From Beijerinckia sp. 28-YEA-48 (GTDB taxonomy: Bacteria > Pseudomonadota > Alphaproteobacteria > Rhizobiales > Beijerinckiaceae): a DNA stretch of 64,000 bases. The position numbers and the translations under genes are program-made. Every line of letters starts with the position of its first letter. Position 1 is the first letter of the stretch. The notes beneath the pieces are model-generated. The model searched no databases. It was given only the letters and a program-made list of their open reading frames with translations, and was not told the origin of the DNA. Shown one piece after another: positions 8,384 through 16,945 of this stretch. The stretch covers positions 248,001-312,000 of the forward strand of contig NZ_FNSI01000002.1 of NCBI RefSeq assembly GCF_900104955.1, written 5' to 3'.

Positions 8384-9436
8384 TTAAAGATGGCTCTTGG
8401 CGAAATCTGCCATCGCCGGCTTGAATAGATGCGCCCTGTCATGCGCACAGTGTCCACTATGTTCATAGAAAATGACGTCCATGGAACTCTGTGCTCTTTC
8501 GCCCAGCCTCGTTATCGAATCCCGCGGTGCGATGGGGTCCTGTCCTCCCTGCACGACAAGCAAGGGCACATCTATGCGCTCCGCGAAGCCATCCAAATCG
8601 AAACCTTTGAAGAAGGCGCGAGCTTCTATAAGGGAGGTCATGCTGGCCGCGCGCATGAATCGCTGCTGCAGTGATGTCGATAGCTGATCGAAGTCGCGCA
8701 GATGGTAGATGAGCCCCCAGGCGATCGCGACCTTGATCCTTGGGTCTGTCGCAGCGGCTTTACACGCCCAGTGTCCTCCGGTGCTGCGTCCGAGAACGCC
8801 AATCCGATTTGGATCAATAGCCGTTTGCGCACCGGCAAAAGTGACAGTGGCAGAAACGGCTTTCTCATAGTCAAGCCGCATCTTCATGCGGTGGAACACT
8901 TCACCCTGCCCTGGACCATCGAAGGTCAAAGTCGCGATATTTCTCGCTAAGAAGTAGCTCGACAGCTCGAACGCATCTTCCTTAGTGGTATCGAGGCCAC
9001 CAAAAAGGATCATACAGGGAAACGGTCCCAGGCCGATCGGCAAGCGGAGATAGCCCGGTAGGAGGGAGTTTTCGAACGGGATGGCAACAGATTCGCACTG
9101 CGGCTGCAGAAGCGAAGCACCGCGCGCGAACAATTGCTGTTTACGTTGATCGGCTTGGAGCTTTTCCTCAGCACCAATCTCCATAAGAATGCCCTGGCCG
9201 AAATGACAGCATAAAGCGGCGCGCCAGAACCGCTCACCAGCTGTCAGATTGCCCCCTTTATCAAGGGCATCGTAAGCCTGCGCCTCATACTCTTCCGATA
9301 AGACGATCCAACGAGCACACCAATCTTGCAGATTGGTAATGTCACGCTTGAGAAAGTCGAGATCACGACAAGGGATTCCATCGGAGACAATGCGCATAGC
9401 ATTGGCATCGATGGCATTAGCGACAGCAATATCCAC
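8384..9436 (-). CDS. alpha/beta hydrolase, dihydroxypseudooxynicotine-hydrolase-like
   Basis: 350-residue alpha/beta hydrolase with an N-terminal helical cap (residues ~20-115). The nucleophile elbow is GRSTGGHW (Ser218), with Asp300 in VVQGGQDPIAP and His329 in EHSGHCAHD as the likely triad. The layout resembles 2,6-dihydroxypseudooxynicotine hydrolase, which cleaves a C-C bond beside a dihydroxypyridine ring, and related FrsA-like esterases. The start is a GTG at 9436 that overlaps the preceding Mo-hydroxylase stop by one base (TAGTG), so the two are translationally coupled. C-C hydrolysis of a ring-hydroxylated ketone is the natural guess; a plain esterase is possible. Confidence 0.82.
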   Translation of the reverse strand: MDIAVANAIDANAMRIVSDGIPCRDLDFLKRDITNLQDWCARWIVLSEEYEAQAYDALDKGGNLTAGERFWRAALCCHFGQGILMEIGAEEKLQADQRKQQLFARGASLLQPQCESVAIPFENSLLPGYLRLPIGLGPFPCMILFGGLDTTKEDAFELSSYFLARNIATLTFDGPGQGEVFHRMKMRLDYEKAVSATVTFAGAQTAIDPNRIGVLGRSTGGHWACKAAATDPRIKVAIAWGLIYHLRDFDQLSTSLQQRFMRAASMTSLIEARAFFKGFDLDGFAERIDVPLLVVQGGQDPIAPRDSITRLGERAQSSMDVIFYEHSGHCAHDRAHLFKPAMADFAKSHL

Positions 9437-11751
9437 TATATCTGTCCTTGTCGCATGAGTTCACGCACCGTTGGCGGGGTCATCATTGGCTCGCGTATGG
9501 CGATGTGCCCACCGAGTGCATCGGTAATGGCGCCAGCTATGGCTGCTGCGACAGGTCCGACATTACCTTCGCCAACCCCACGCACGCCCAATGGGTTAGT
9601 CGTTGCCGGAAATTCAAAATGTTTCAGGATCAGTTCCGGGATATCCCGGGCGTGTGGCATGACATAGTCCATCAAAGTGCCGGTCACGAGTTGGCCTTCG
9701 GGCGAATAAATGATCTTCTCGCCCATCGCGATGCCTAGCCCCTGAGCAAAGGACCCCATCACCTGTCCCTCAACGAGCGTTGGATTGATCTGCCGTCCGC
9801 AGTCATGCCCGATGGCATATTTCAAAATTTTCCAAGTGCCCGTTTCTAGATCCAGCTCGACTACAGCCGCATGTGTCCCGCTGGCCCAAGTTACGGTCGA
9901 CGGATAGAAGTATTGCGTCGAGCACAGACCCGGTGTTCCCTCGGTCGCGAGAATGCGCGAGAAGGCCGCCGTTGCCGCGATTGTCGGCCACGCAGCGACT
10001 TTTTGCCGATCGTCGGCAGCAAAGACCTCGCCATTCTCGATCTGTACCTGATCGGATTCGCAGCCAAGCAGTTTTCCGGCAACAAGCTGAATACGTCGCC
10101 GAACATCCTTGGCGGCCAATGCCACAGCGTTACCGGTGTTGACTGTCACGCGGCTGCCCCCGGTTCCAAAGCCGTAGGGCAACAGTCGAGAGTCACCGCC
10201 GAGCACGCGCACATTCTCAAATGGTAAGCTGAGTAGATCCGCGCAAATCTGGGCGAAGACCGTTTCATGTCCCTGCCCCGATTGTGAAACGCCAATCATG
10301 ACCTCCGCGCGGCCGGCCTCGTCGATCTTAACGGTGGCGCCCTCGCATGGCCAGCCGATTCCACCAGCTTCCATATAGTTTGCGACGCCGATCCCAATGC
10401 GGCGCTTTTGCCCGGAGAGACATTCCCTCTGCCTGGCCCGCCAGTGCTCGACATCCACTGCCGCAACCGTTTCATTGAAGACGAGCGGAAAATCGTTTGA
10501 GTCGTAAGTCACCTCGACACCGTCTCGGTAGACATTGCCGGGCTTATAGGGAATCGCGGAAGCTGGAATAAGATTTCGGCGGCGAATTTCGATCGGATCA
10601 ATATTGAGCTTGATTGCCAGCAGATCGAGGCAACGCTCCATCACCCAGGTCGCCTCGGGCCGGCCGGTCCCACGATATGGCGCCGATGGTACCTTATTGG
10701 TGAGAACGGAATGCGCTTCCGCTCGATATGCCGGTAAAACGTATTGTGATGGAATGTGATTGATGGTGTTGGTAGGCTCAATCACGGCCCAGCAGAGATA
10801 GGCACCCGTGTCCTTGAGAAGTTTGACATCAAGGCCGAGCAGCGTGCCATCCGCTCGCGCCGCCACCCGCGCTTCAATGATCTGATCACGCGCATGTTGC
10901 GAACTCAGCATGAATTCAGAGCGTGTTTGAATCCATTTGACGGGACGATTGACCGTCTTTGCCAGCAGTGGCGCAAGAATGTCTTCGGAATAGAGGCCGG
11001 ATTTCGGCCCGAATGCACCTCCTGTATCCGGGCAGAGCACCACGATATCTTCCTCGCGCAGCCCAGTGAAACGGGCGACGGCGGAGCGCACCGTATAAGG
11101 AAGTTGATGGCCGATTCGAATCGTCAAGGACGAACGCGCGCTCTCATATTCTGCGCTAACACCGCGCGTTTCTATCGGCACGGACGTAATGCGCGGATAA
11201 ACAAAATGCTCGGATAGCACTACGTCGCCATTGGCAAAGGCTGCATCGATGTCGCCTATATTTGCTGCCAGATGCGCCACGATATTGGATTGGCCTTCAT
11301 GTACGCGCCGTTCATCCGACATGGCAAACACTGGGTCAACGACGGGATCGGTAGGCTCGTAATCTATCTCGACCGCCTCCGCGGCGTCGACCGCCCCCGC
11401 AGGCGTCGATGCCAAAACCGCGGCAACAGGTTCACCGACATAGCGCACCACTCCATCGGCCAAAGCGAGCTGTGGCGGCGGCCGCATAAGATCGCAATAG
11501 GGGTTGGTCGCAGGCTCACGAAACAAAGGCAGAGACTCGGCAAGCGTCGGCAGGTCGTGAAAGAACCAGACCGAATGTGCCCCCTGTTCAAGCGCCGCCT
11601 CGGAGCTTGCCGAGACAATTCGCGCGGAAGGATGCGGCGAGCGAACAAGTGCCATATAGAGGCAATTGGCCGGCGTATAGTCGTCGACGAACTGCCCCTT
11701 GCCGCGTAGTAGCCTATTGTCCTCTTTTCGCAGATTCCGCTTTCCGATCAT
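9436..11751 (-). CDS. xanthine dehydrogenase-family molybdopterin-binding (large) subunit
   Basis: 771-residue catalytic subunit of a CoxL-like Mo-hydroxylase, which hydroxylates N-heteroaromatic rings or aldehydes using water. GGAFGPK and AYRGTGRPEA are Mo-cofactor-contact motifs, and the catalytic Glu728 is in RGVGEGNVGP. The AYRGTGR loop lacks the Cys-containing VAYRCSFR loop of form I CO dehydrogenase, so this is not a CODH. The gene overlaps the GntR gene upstream (ATGA) and the hydrolase downstream (TAGTG). Its FAD and 2Fe-2S partners are not adjacent; the only candidates in this region are at 19433-20728 on the other strand. Confidence 0.92.
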   Translation of the reverse strand: MIGKRNLRKEDNRLLRGKGQFVDDYTPANCLYMALVRSPHPSARIVSASSEAALEQGAHSVWFFHDLPTLAESLPLFREPATNPYCDLMRPPPQLALADGVVRYVGEPVAAVLASTPAGAVDAAEAVEIDYEPTDPVVDPVFAMSDERRVHEGQSNIVAHLAANIGDIDAAFANGDVVLSEHFVYPRITSVPIETRGVSAEYESARSSLTIRIGHQLPYTVRSAVARFTGLREEDIVVLCPDTGGAFGPKSGLYSEDILAPLLAKTVNRPVKWIQTRSEFMLSSQHARDQIIEARVAARADGTLLGLDVKLLKDTGAYLCWAVIEPTNTINHIPSQYVLPAYRAEAHSVLTNKVPSAPYRGTGRPEATWVMERCLDLLAIKLNIDPIEIRRRNLIPASAIPYKPGNVYRDGVEVTYDSNDFPLVFNETVAAVDVEHWRARQRECLSGQKRRIGIGVANYMEAGGIGWPCEGATVKIDEAGRAEVMIGVSQSGQGHETVFAQICADLLSLPFENVRVLGGDSRLLPYGFGTGGSRVTVNTGNAVALAAKDVRRRIQLVAGKLLGCESDQVQIENGEVFAADDRQKVAAWPTIAATAAFSRILATEGTPGLCSTQYFYPSTVTWASGTHAAVVELDLETGTWKILKYAIGHDCGRQINPTLVEGQVMGSFAQGLGIAMGEKIIYSPEGQLVTGTLMDYVMPHARDIPELILKHFEFPATTNPLGVRGVGEGNVGPVAAAIAGAITDALGGHIAIREPMMTPPTVRELMRQGQI

Positions 11752-12518
11752 GGCAGCTCCGACAGCGCATTCATTTTTTCAGGATCTTTAGTCTCGAGAT
11801 GGAGACTGTTGCGAAGAACGGGATTGGTGATCTTGTAGGCGTTCTCCAGCTCGACAATGTGTTCACGCATCAGATTTTCAGCGGCATCGCTGTCACGTTT
11901 GCGCACGGCTTCGCAGATTTTCTCGTGCCATATTCTGTTAGAGTTGATGATCTTGAGCTGTTCGGGGCTCTCACGGGACCGAACGATGCTTCGCAAGCTG
12001 CGGTTGATGAATTTGCAATGCACGCACAGCAGCGGATTGGAGGCGCCATCAGCCAACAGATCATGAAACTCGATATGAATCTGCTGATGCCGCTGCCAGT
12101 CTTCGCGCGTCGTCGGATCACCTTGCGAGGCCTGCACATTGGCCTCAAGCCGGCGGATCAGATCCTCGCTAGCCGTTTCGGCCATGTGTCCGGCCAATCG
12201 CGGCTCAAGAACGCGGCGAAGTTCATAGACTTGCGCAGCGGTTAGATGCTTGAAGAAGAAATAGCTTTGCAGATGATTGAGAATACGTGTCTCGGTCACT
12301 TCCGCGATGAACGAACCGCCAGTGGGGCCGGTGCTCGTGCGGATCAGGCCCTGAACCTCCAGTGATTTAAGAGCCTCGCGCACGGAGGCCTTTCCAGCCT
12401 CATACTTTTCGACAAGCTGTTTTTCCGTCGGCAAGCGATCGCCTGGCTTCAGCCCGTCGGTGACAATCGACTGCTTAATCAGATCGGCGATGACATCGCC
12501 GCGCTTTGGGTACCGCAT
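11748..12518 (-). CDS. GntR-family (FCD/FadR-type) transcriptional regulator
   Basis: 256 residues: N-terminal GntR winged helix (LKPGDRLPTEKQLVEKYEAGKASVREALKSLEVQGLI) and C-terminal FCD ligand-binding helices (LRRVLEPRLAGHMAE; EFHDLL; metal-ligand-like histidines in HIEFH and EHIVELENA). It is first in the leftward unit with the Mo-hydroxylase and hydrolase, and divergent from the Rieske gene, so it probably governs both directions from the 12607-12623 palindrome. The effector is likely a pathway acid, as is common for FCD regulators. Confidence 0.9.
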   Translation of the reverse strand: MRYPKRGDVIADLIKQSIVTDGLKPGDRLPTEKQLVEKYEAGKASVREALKSLEVQGLIRTSTGPTGGSFIAEVTETRILNHLQSYFFFKHLTAAQVYELRRVLEPRLAGHMAETASEDLIRRLEANVQASQGDPTTREDWQRHQQIHIEFHDLLADGASNPLLCVHCKFINRSLRSIVRSRESPEQLKIINSNRIWHEKICEAVRKRDSDAAENLMREHIVELENAYKITNPVLRNSLHLETKDPEKMNALSELP

Positions 12519-12592
12519 TCCCAGATCTTTCCTTTGCGAATTGTTGCGACCTCATCATCGGAACGATTCTGTCAGGCTGCGCAACATTTCGC

Positions 12593-12623
12593 TTGACCTA
12601 TTTATATGATAATATGATTATCA
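12593..12623 (+). promoter_or_regulatory. sigma70-like promoter overlapped by GntR-type operator
   Basis: TTGACC (12593-12598), a 17-base spacer and GATTAT (12616-12621) form a plausible promoter toward the Rieske gene. The perfect palindrome TGATAAT-atg-ATTATCA (12607-12623) covers its -10 region, the expected geometry for repression by the divergent FCD-type GntR protein. The palindrome is an exact observation; the promoter call is inference. Confidence 0.5.
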
Positions 12624-12706
12624 GATCAAATGAAAGTTGCGCCGAGGGAGTGGCGCGCTGATCTCGAACACGTTGGATGCGAGAAAAGCTGACAGGAGCG
12701 GGGGTT

Positions 12707-13981
12707 ATGCAGAGTCGAGATGCTGTTATTCCGTATGGCGGTTATCACCTTCGGGAGGTCGACGCCGGGGAGGACGTGGATCTGACGCATGTCGGCCCGG
12801 GCACGCCTGGGGGCGAATATCTGCGGCGCTTTTGGCATCCGGTCGCCTTTTCAGAGGAAATCCAGGATCTACCAAAGCGCATCAAAGTGCTCTGCGAAGA
12901 TCTGGTTCTCTTCCGCGACAAGTCCGGCAATGTCGGCCTTGTTCGCCCGCACTGCCCGCATCGTGGCGCCTCACTCGAATTCGGCATTCCCGACGAGCGC
13001 GGTATCCGCTGCTGCTATCATGGCTGGCTGATCGGAACGGATGGCCGAATTCTGGAGATGCCTGCTGAGCCGGCCAATTCCCCCTACAAGGATCGCATCA
13101 GCCACGGCGCCTATCCGGTGAAGGAATTCAAGGGCCTCATTTTCGCTTATATGGGGCCGCCTGATAAAATGCCGGCGCTACCGATCTACGATGCCTGCCT
13201 GCGTCCTGGCGGCCGCCTGATCCCCAGCGGCTGGACGCCGGGCCGCAAATATGTCTGGCCGTGCAACTGGGTGCAGGTCAAAGAAAACTCAATGGATCCT
13301 GTGCACACCTACTATCTGCACACGATCGCCAGTGGTTCACAATTCACGCCGGAATTCGGCATTGTGCCGGAGTTGGAATATAAAGAAACGCCGATTGGCA
13401 TGGTGTATATCGCCAGTCGCCGCATCGGCGACAATGTCTGGGTCCGCATGCATGACCTGATCATGCCGAATATCCATCTCGTCGCCTCCGTCAATGAAGA
13501 CGGCAAGAAAGAAAAGAAATTCGGACCGCCCTATCTTCTGCATTGGGCCACGCCGATCGACGACAGCAGCTTCATGGAAATCGGCTGGCTGATCGAAAGC
13601 GACGACATGCAGTTCGACGCTGAAATGATCGAAAAATTGCATTTCGGCATGATGGACGACCGCCCGTTCGAAGAACGGCAGCGGACGCCAGGCGACTACG
13701 ATGCCCAAGTTTCCCAAGGCGCCATCCATGTTCATGCGCGCGAACATCTCGGCGCGAGCGACCGCGGTGTGACGATGTTCCGCCGCATGCTGCGCGCCGG
13801 CATCGACGACGTGAAAGCGGGCCGCGATCCGAAAGGATTGGGCCGCGAGGAAGGCGCCGTCATCCAGACCTATACCCAGAATGCCGTCGTGCGCACGCCC
13901 AAGACTTCCGATCCGGATGAAGACAAGAAGCAGGTGCGCGAAGTTGGCCGCCGCGTTTTCACCGGCGAGTTCAGGGACTGA
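12707..13981 (+). CDS. Rieske [2Fe-2S] aromatic ring-hydroxylating oxygenase, alpha subunit
   Basis: 424-residue oxygenase of the phenoxybenzoate-dioxygenase/VanA-like group. The Rieske cluster ligands are Cys83-x-His85 and Cys102-x2-His105 (CPH...CCYH). The mononuclear iron site is ENSMDPVHTYYLH, with His200 and His205. ATG 12707 is chosen over 12677 because CAGGAG sits about ten bases before it. No beta subunit is present, which is normal for this alpha-only group. The reductase at 18471-19409 in the same unit is the likely electron donor. It hydroxylates or O/N-dealkylates the aromatic substrate imported by the ABC system that follows. Confidence 0.92.
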   Translation: MQSRDAVIPYGGYHLREVDAGEDVDLTHVGPGTPGGEYLRRFWHPVAFSEEIQDLPKRIKVLCEDLVLFRDKSGNVGLVRPHCPHRGASLEFGIPDERGIRCCYHGWLIGTDGRILEMPAEPANSPYKDRISHGAYPVKEFKGLIFAYMGPPDKMPALPIYDACLRPGGRLIPSGWTPGRKYVWPCNWVQVKENSMDPVHTYYLHTIASGSQFTPEFGIVPELEYKETPIGMVYIASRRIGDNVWVRMHDLIMPNIHLVASVNEDGKKEKKFGPPYLLHWATPIDDSSFMEIGWLIESDDMQFDAEMIEKLHFGMMDDRPFEERQRTPGDYDAQVSQGAIHVHAREHLGASDRGVTMFRRMLRAGIDDVKAGRDPKGLGREEGAVIQTYTQNAVVRTPKTSDPDEDKKQVREVGRRVFTGEFRD

Positions 13982-13997
13982 GGTCATCGACCATTTA

Positions 13998-14030
13998 CCT
14001 TGCGGACCCGCGCATCGCTTGTCCGCAAGG
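13998..14030 (+). terminator. 10-bp perfect hairpin after the Rieske gene
   Basis: CCTTGCGGAC (13998-14007) and GTCCGCAAGG (14021-14030) form a perfect 10-bp stem around a 13-base loop, 16 bases after the Rieske stop. There is no U-run, so it is not a classical intrinsic terminator. It may protect the mRNA 3' end or partly attenuate transcription into the transporter genes. Confidence 0.45.
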
Positions 14031-14156
14031 CATCTTCGACATTCAGACGTGAAAGCCGTTCGCAGCCGCATTCACAAACTGCAGGTTAGTCCACTCGTTC
14101 ACGCCCCAAAGCGGCGGACGCTGGATGAAAGGTTCGGACCCAATTGGATGGTCAAC

Positions 14157-15218
14157 ATGAGTACGCCACCGAAGGTCGCTCTCAAGGGAATTACCAAGCG
14201 CTACGGGCCTTTGACGGTCAACGATGGTATTGATCTGGATATTCTCGCCGGCGAGTTTCTGACGCTTCTGGGCAGCAGCGGTTCCGGCAAGACGACCCTG
14301 ATGCGCATCGTCGCCGGTTTGGAAATGTGCGACAGTGGCACGGTTTATCTCGACGGACGCGATGTGACGCGAGAGCCGCCGCGCCGACGCGATCTCGGCA
14401 TGGTGTTCCAGCAATATTCGCTATTTCCACACATGACGGTCGCCGAAAACATCCGCTACGGCCTGCGCGTTAAACGCTGGAAGGGTCCGGATGCCGCCAA
14501 ACGCGTGGCAGAAATGCTCGAAATGGTGCAGCTGCCGCAAGTTGCCAATCGCTATCCGCATCAGCTTTCCGGCGGCCAGCAACAGCGCGTCGCCCTAGCC
14601 CGCGCCTTGGCGACATCGCCGCAGGTGCTGATGCTGGACGAACCGCTCGGTGCTCTCGATCTCAAGCTGCGCAAGCAGCTGCAAGTAGAACTGAAGCGCA
14701 TTCATCGGCAGACCGGAACGACATTTCTGTTCGTTACGCACGACCAGGAAGAAGCCCTATCCATGTCCGATCGCGTCGCCGTTCTCAAGAACGGAAAGAT
14801 CGAACAACTGGGAGACACGCGCTCGATCTATCAGGCGCCGCAGACGGCTTTCGTCGCCGACTTCATCGGCGAAGTCAGCCTCGTCTCCTGTGATCGCAGC
14901 GGCGCGCCGTCCGGCATGGCCCGGATCGACGGCACCAGCTACGAAATTCGCATTCCCGCTGACAGTGTTCCGGGCCGTTTCAAGCTCGTCGTCCGCCCCG
15001 AGCATGTGCTGCTGCACAAAGATGCCTCGATCGGAGGCATTCCGGGGCGGATCGCCGATGTCGGCTTTGAGGGGGGCTCTTCGCTCATCCGTGTCGATCT
15101 CGACAACGGACCGACTGTGAAAGCGCGGGTGCTGGGTCTGCCGGAATCGGCCACCGAAATCGGTCAGCGGGTCTGGGCTGAGATCGCCGGGGCCACCGTC
15201 TGCCTCCCCGCCGCATGA
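14157..15218 (+). CDS. ABC transporter ATPase, polyamine/PotA-like
   Basis: 353-residue ATPase: Walker A GSSGSGKTT (residues 39-47), Q-loop VFQQYSLFP, signature LSGGQQQR, Walker B VLMLDEPLGALD, switch His in FVTHDQEEAL, then a C-terminal TOBE domain (IRIPADSVPGRFKLVVRPEHV). The TOBE domain and neighbours make this a PotABCD-type importer for a small, often cationic or amine-containing, solute. ATG 14157 fits the family N-terminus; an in-frame ATG at 14148 is possible, and the frame extends far upstream without coding character. It powers the permeases encoded next. Confidence 0.92.
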   Translation: MSTPPKVALKGITKRYGPLTVNDGIDLDILAGEFLTLLGSSGSGKTTLMRIVAGLEMCDSGTVYLDGRDVTREPPRRRDLGMVFQQYSLFPHMTVAENIRYGLRVKRWKGPDAAKRVAEMLEMVQLPQVANRYPHQLSGGQQQRVALARALATSPQVLMLDEPLGALDLKLRKQLQVELKRIHRQTGTTFLFVTHDQEEALSMSDRVAVLKNGKIEQLGDTRSIYQAPQTAFVADFIGEVSLVSCDRSGAPSGMARIDGTSYEIRIPADSVPGRFKLVVRPEHVLLHKDASIGGIPGRIADVGFEGGSSLIRVDLDNGPTVKARVLGLPESATEIGQRVWAEIAGATVCLPAA

Positions 15219-15229
15219 GGGATGTGACG

Positions 15230-16105
15230 ATGACCTCGCTGACTTCAGCCCGCCGACGCAAGACGACCTTGATGGCGGCCGTCCTGGTCCTTCCCGCATT
15301 GATCGTCATCGCGGGGCTGATGGCGGTTCCGCTGGCCCAGCTCGTCCAAGCCAGTTTCCACCGCGCCGAGTTCGGCCAGATTCTTCCCGGCCGAACCTTC
15401 GAGAACTATCAGACGGTTCTGTTCTCTCCGCTCTACTGGGAAATCTACGCCAAGACGCTCGGCGCGGCGGCGCTAGTGACACTGCTTTGCACGATCTTGG
15501 GCTATCCCGTCGCTTGGCATCTCGTGAACGCACGCAAGAGCGTTCAGCCCCTGCTCTTCTTCCTCATCGCCGCTCCGCTACTCGTCAACACCGTCGTTCG
15601 CACCTACGGCTGGCTGCTACTGCTTGGTCGCAAAGGCGTGATCAATACGGTTCTCATGCAGCTCGGGCTGATCGACAATCCGCTGACCTTGACGAGCAAC
15701 TACATCGGCCTCGTCGTTGGCAGCACGCAGGTCTTCTTGCCCTTCATGATCTTGTCCATCGCCACATCCCTGCAAGGTATCGACCGCCGCCTGTTGGAAT
15801 CAGCCGACATCCTAGGCGCATCGGGGCCCTACCGCTTCTTCACCGTCGACCTGCCGCTCGCCGCGCCGGGGCTGATCGCCGGTGCCATCCTCGTGTTCAG
15901 CCTGATGCTCGGCGCTTTCGTCACTCCACTCATGCTTGGCGGATCGGCAATCCAGTACCTCTCGGTCTCGGTCTATACCGACGCGCTTGTTTTGTTCAAT
16001 CTACCGCGCGCCACCGCCCTGTCGATGATCCTGCTGGCGATCACGGCGGCCATCTACGCCTTCCAGGCGCGCCTGTCTCCCCGCCTCAAGGAGACCCAAC
16101 GATGA
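15230..16105 (+). CDS. ABC transporter permease, PotB-like
   Basis: 291-residue inner-membrane permease with about six predicted membrane segments, starting with MAAVLVLPALIVIAGLMAVPLAQLV. The cytoplasmic EAA-like loop is LLESADILGASGPYRFFTVDLPLAAPGL. ATG 15230 has GAGGG seven bases upstream; an ATGA overlap with the ATPase stop allows 15215 as an alternative. It pairs with the next gene to form the heterodimeric channel. Confidence 0.9.
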   Translation: MTSLTSARRRKTTLMAAVLVLPALIVIAGLMAVPLAQLVQASFHRAEFGQILPGRTFENYQTVLFSPLYWEIYAKTLGAAALVTLLCTILGYPVAWHLVNARKSVQPLLFFLIAAPLLVNTVVRTYGWLLLLGRKGVINTVLMQLGLIDNPLTLTSNYIGLVVGSTQVFLPFMILSIATSLQGIDRRLLESADILGASGPYRFFTVDLPLAAPGLIAGAILVFSLMLGAFVTPLMLGGSAIQYLSVSVYTDALVLFNLPRATALSMILLAITAAIYAFQARLSPRLKETQR

Positions 16106-16905
16106 GCTCAAGGCCCAACGTCACGCTCAGTATCAGTGTCGCGCTGATCTATCTGTTCCTGCTCGCGCCACTAATCATTGTCGTTCTCTTCAGCTTCAGC
16201 GAAAAGTCGTTCTTCACCTTCCCGCCAGAAGGCTTCTCCCTGCGCTGGTATAAGTCAGCTTGGGAACTCGGCATTTTCGGCGGACCGGCCATTCGCAGTA
16301 TCATTCTGGCGGTCAGCGCGACATTTCTCGCCACAGTCCTCGCCATTCCCTCGGCGCTCGCCTTGCGGCGCCTGCAAGGTTCGCTCCTGGCGCGGGTTCT
16401 GGAATTTGTCCTGCTGACGCCCCTGATCGTGCCGGCCCTGATCATCGGCATCGCCTTGCTCTACTTCCTGATCCGCGTCGATATGATCGACACGTTTCCA
16501 GCTCTGCTGGGCGCCCACACGCTCCTGGTTTTTCCGTTCATGTTCCGGGCGATTTTAGTCAACGCCCTCGACATCAAGAAACATCTGGAAGAAGCCTCCG
16601 AGATTCTCGGTGCCGGTCCCTGGCGCACTTTCTTCAGCGTCGTGATGCCTAGCCTCGTCCCTGGCATTACGTCGGGCGCAATTTTCGCTTTCATCGTTTC
16701 GTTTGACCAGTTCACGGTCAGCCTGTTCGTGACGCAGTCCGATCAGATCACGCTGCCGGTGGCGCTCTACAAATATGTCTACGACGTCAACGATCCGGTC
16801 GCGGCGGCCGTGTCCAGCACGCTGGTCATTCTTGGTCTCGTCGTCGCATTCGGCCTGCAAAAGCTAGGCTTGCTGGAGCATATCGGCGGACGAGGGACCG
16901 CCTGA
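16102..16905 (+). CDS. ABC transporter permease, PotC-like
   Basis: 267-residue permease with a signal-anchor-like first segment (VALIYLFLLAPLIIVVLFSFS) and the EAA-like loop LEEASEILGAGPWRTFFSVVMPSLVPGI. The ATG overlaps the preceding stop as ATGA and has AAGGAG nine bases upstream. Longer in-frame upstream sequence lies inside the PotB-like gene and is not coding. Second half of the membrane channel of the PotABCD-like importer. Confidence 0.9.
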   Translation: MSSRPNVTLSISVALIYLFLLAPLIIVVLFSFSEKSFFTFPPEGFSLRWYKSAWELGIFGGPAIRSIILAVSATFLATVLAIPSALALRRLQGSLLARVLEFVLLTPLIVPALIIGIALLYFLIRVDMIDTFPALLGAHTLLVFPFMFRAILVNALDIKKHLEEASEILGAGPWRTFFSVVMPSLVPGITSGAIFAFIVSFDQFTVSLFVTQSDQITLPVALYKYVYDVNDPVAAAVSSTLVILGLVVAFGLQKLGLLEHIGGRGTA

Positions 16906-16945
16906 TCGGGATCATCGGATCATTTGAGTTTTGAAGGAGGGTGGC

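Noticed and set aside
9436-11751. CO dehydrogenase large subunit
   Set aside because: Lacks the VAYRCSFR active-site loop, having AYRGTGRPE instead, so CO oxidation is unlikely.
15487-16101. Upstream extension of the PotC-like frame
   Set aside because: Lies wholly inside the PotB-like gene and translates to Arg/Pro-rich sequence. The real start at 16102 has AAGGAG and an ATGA overlap.
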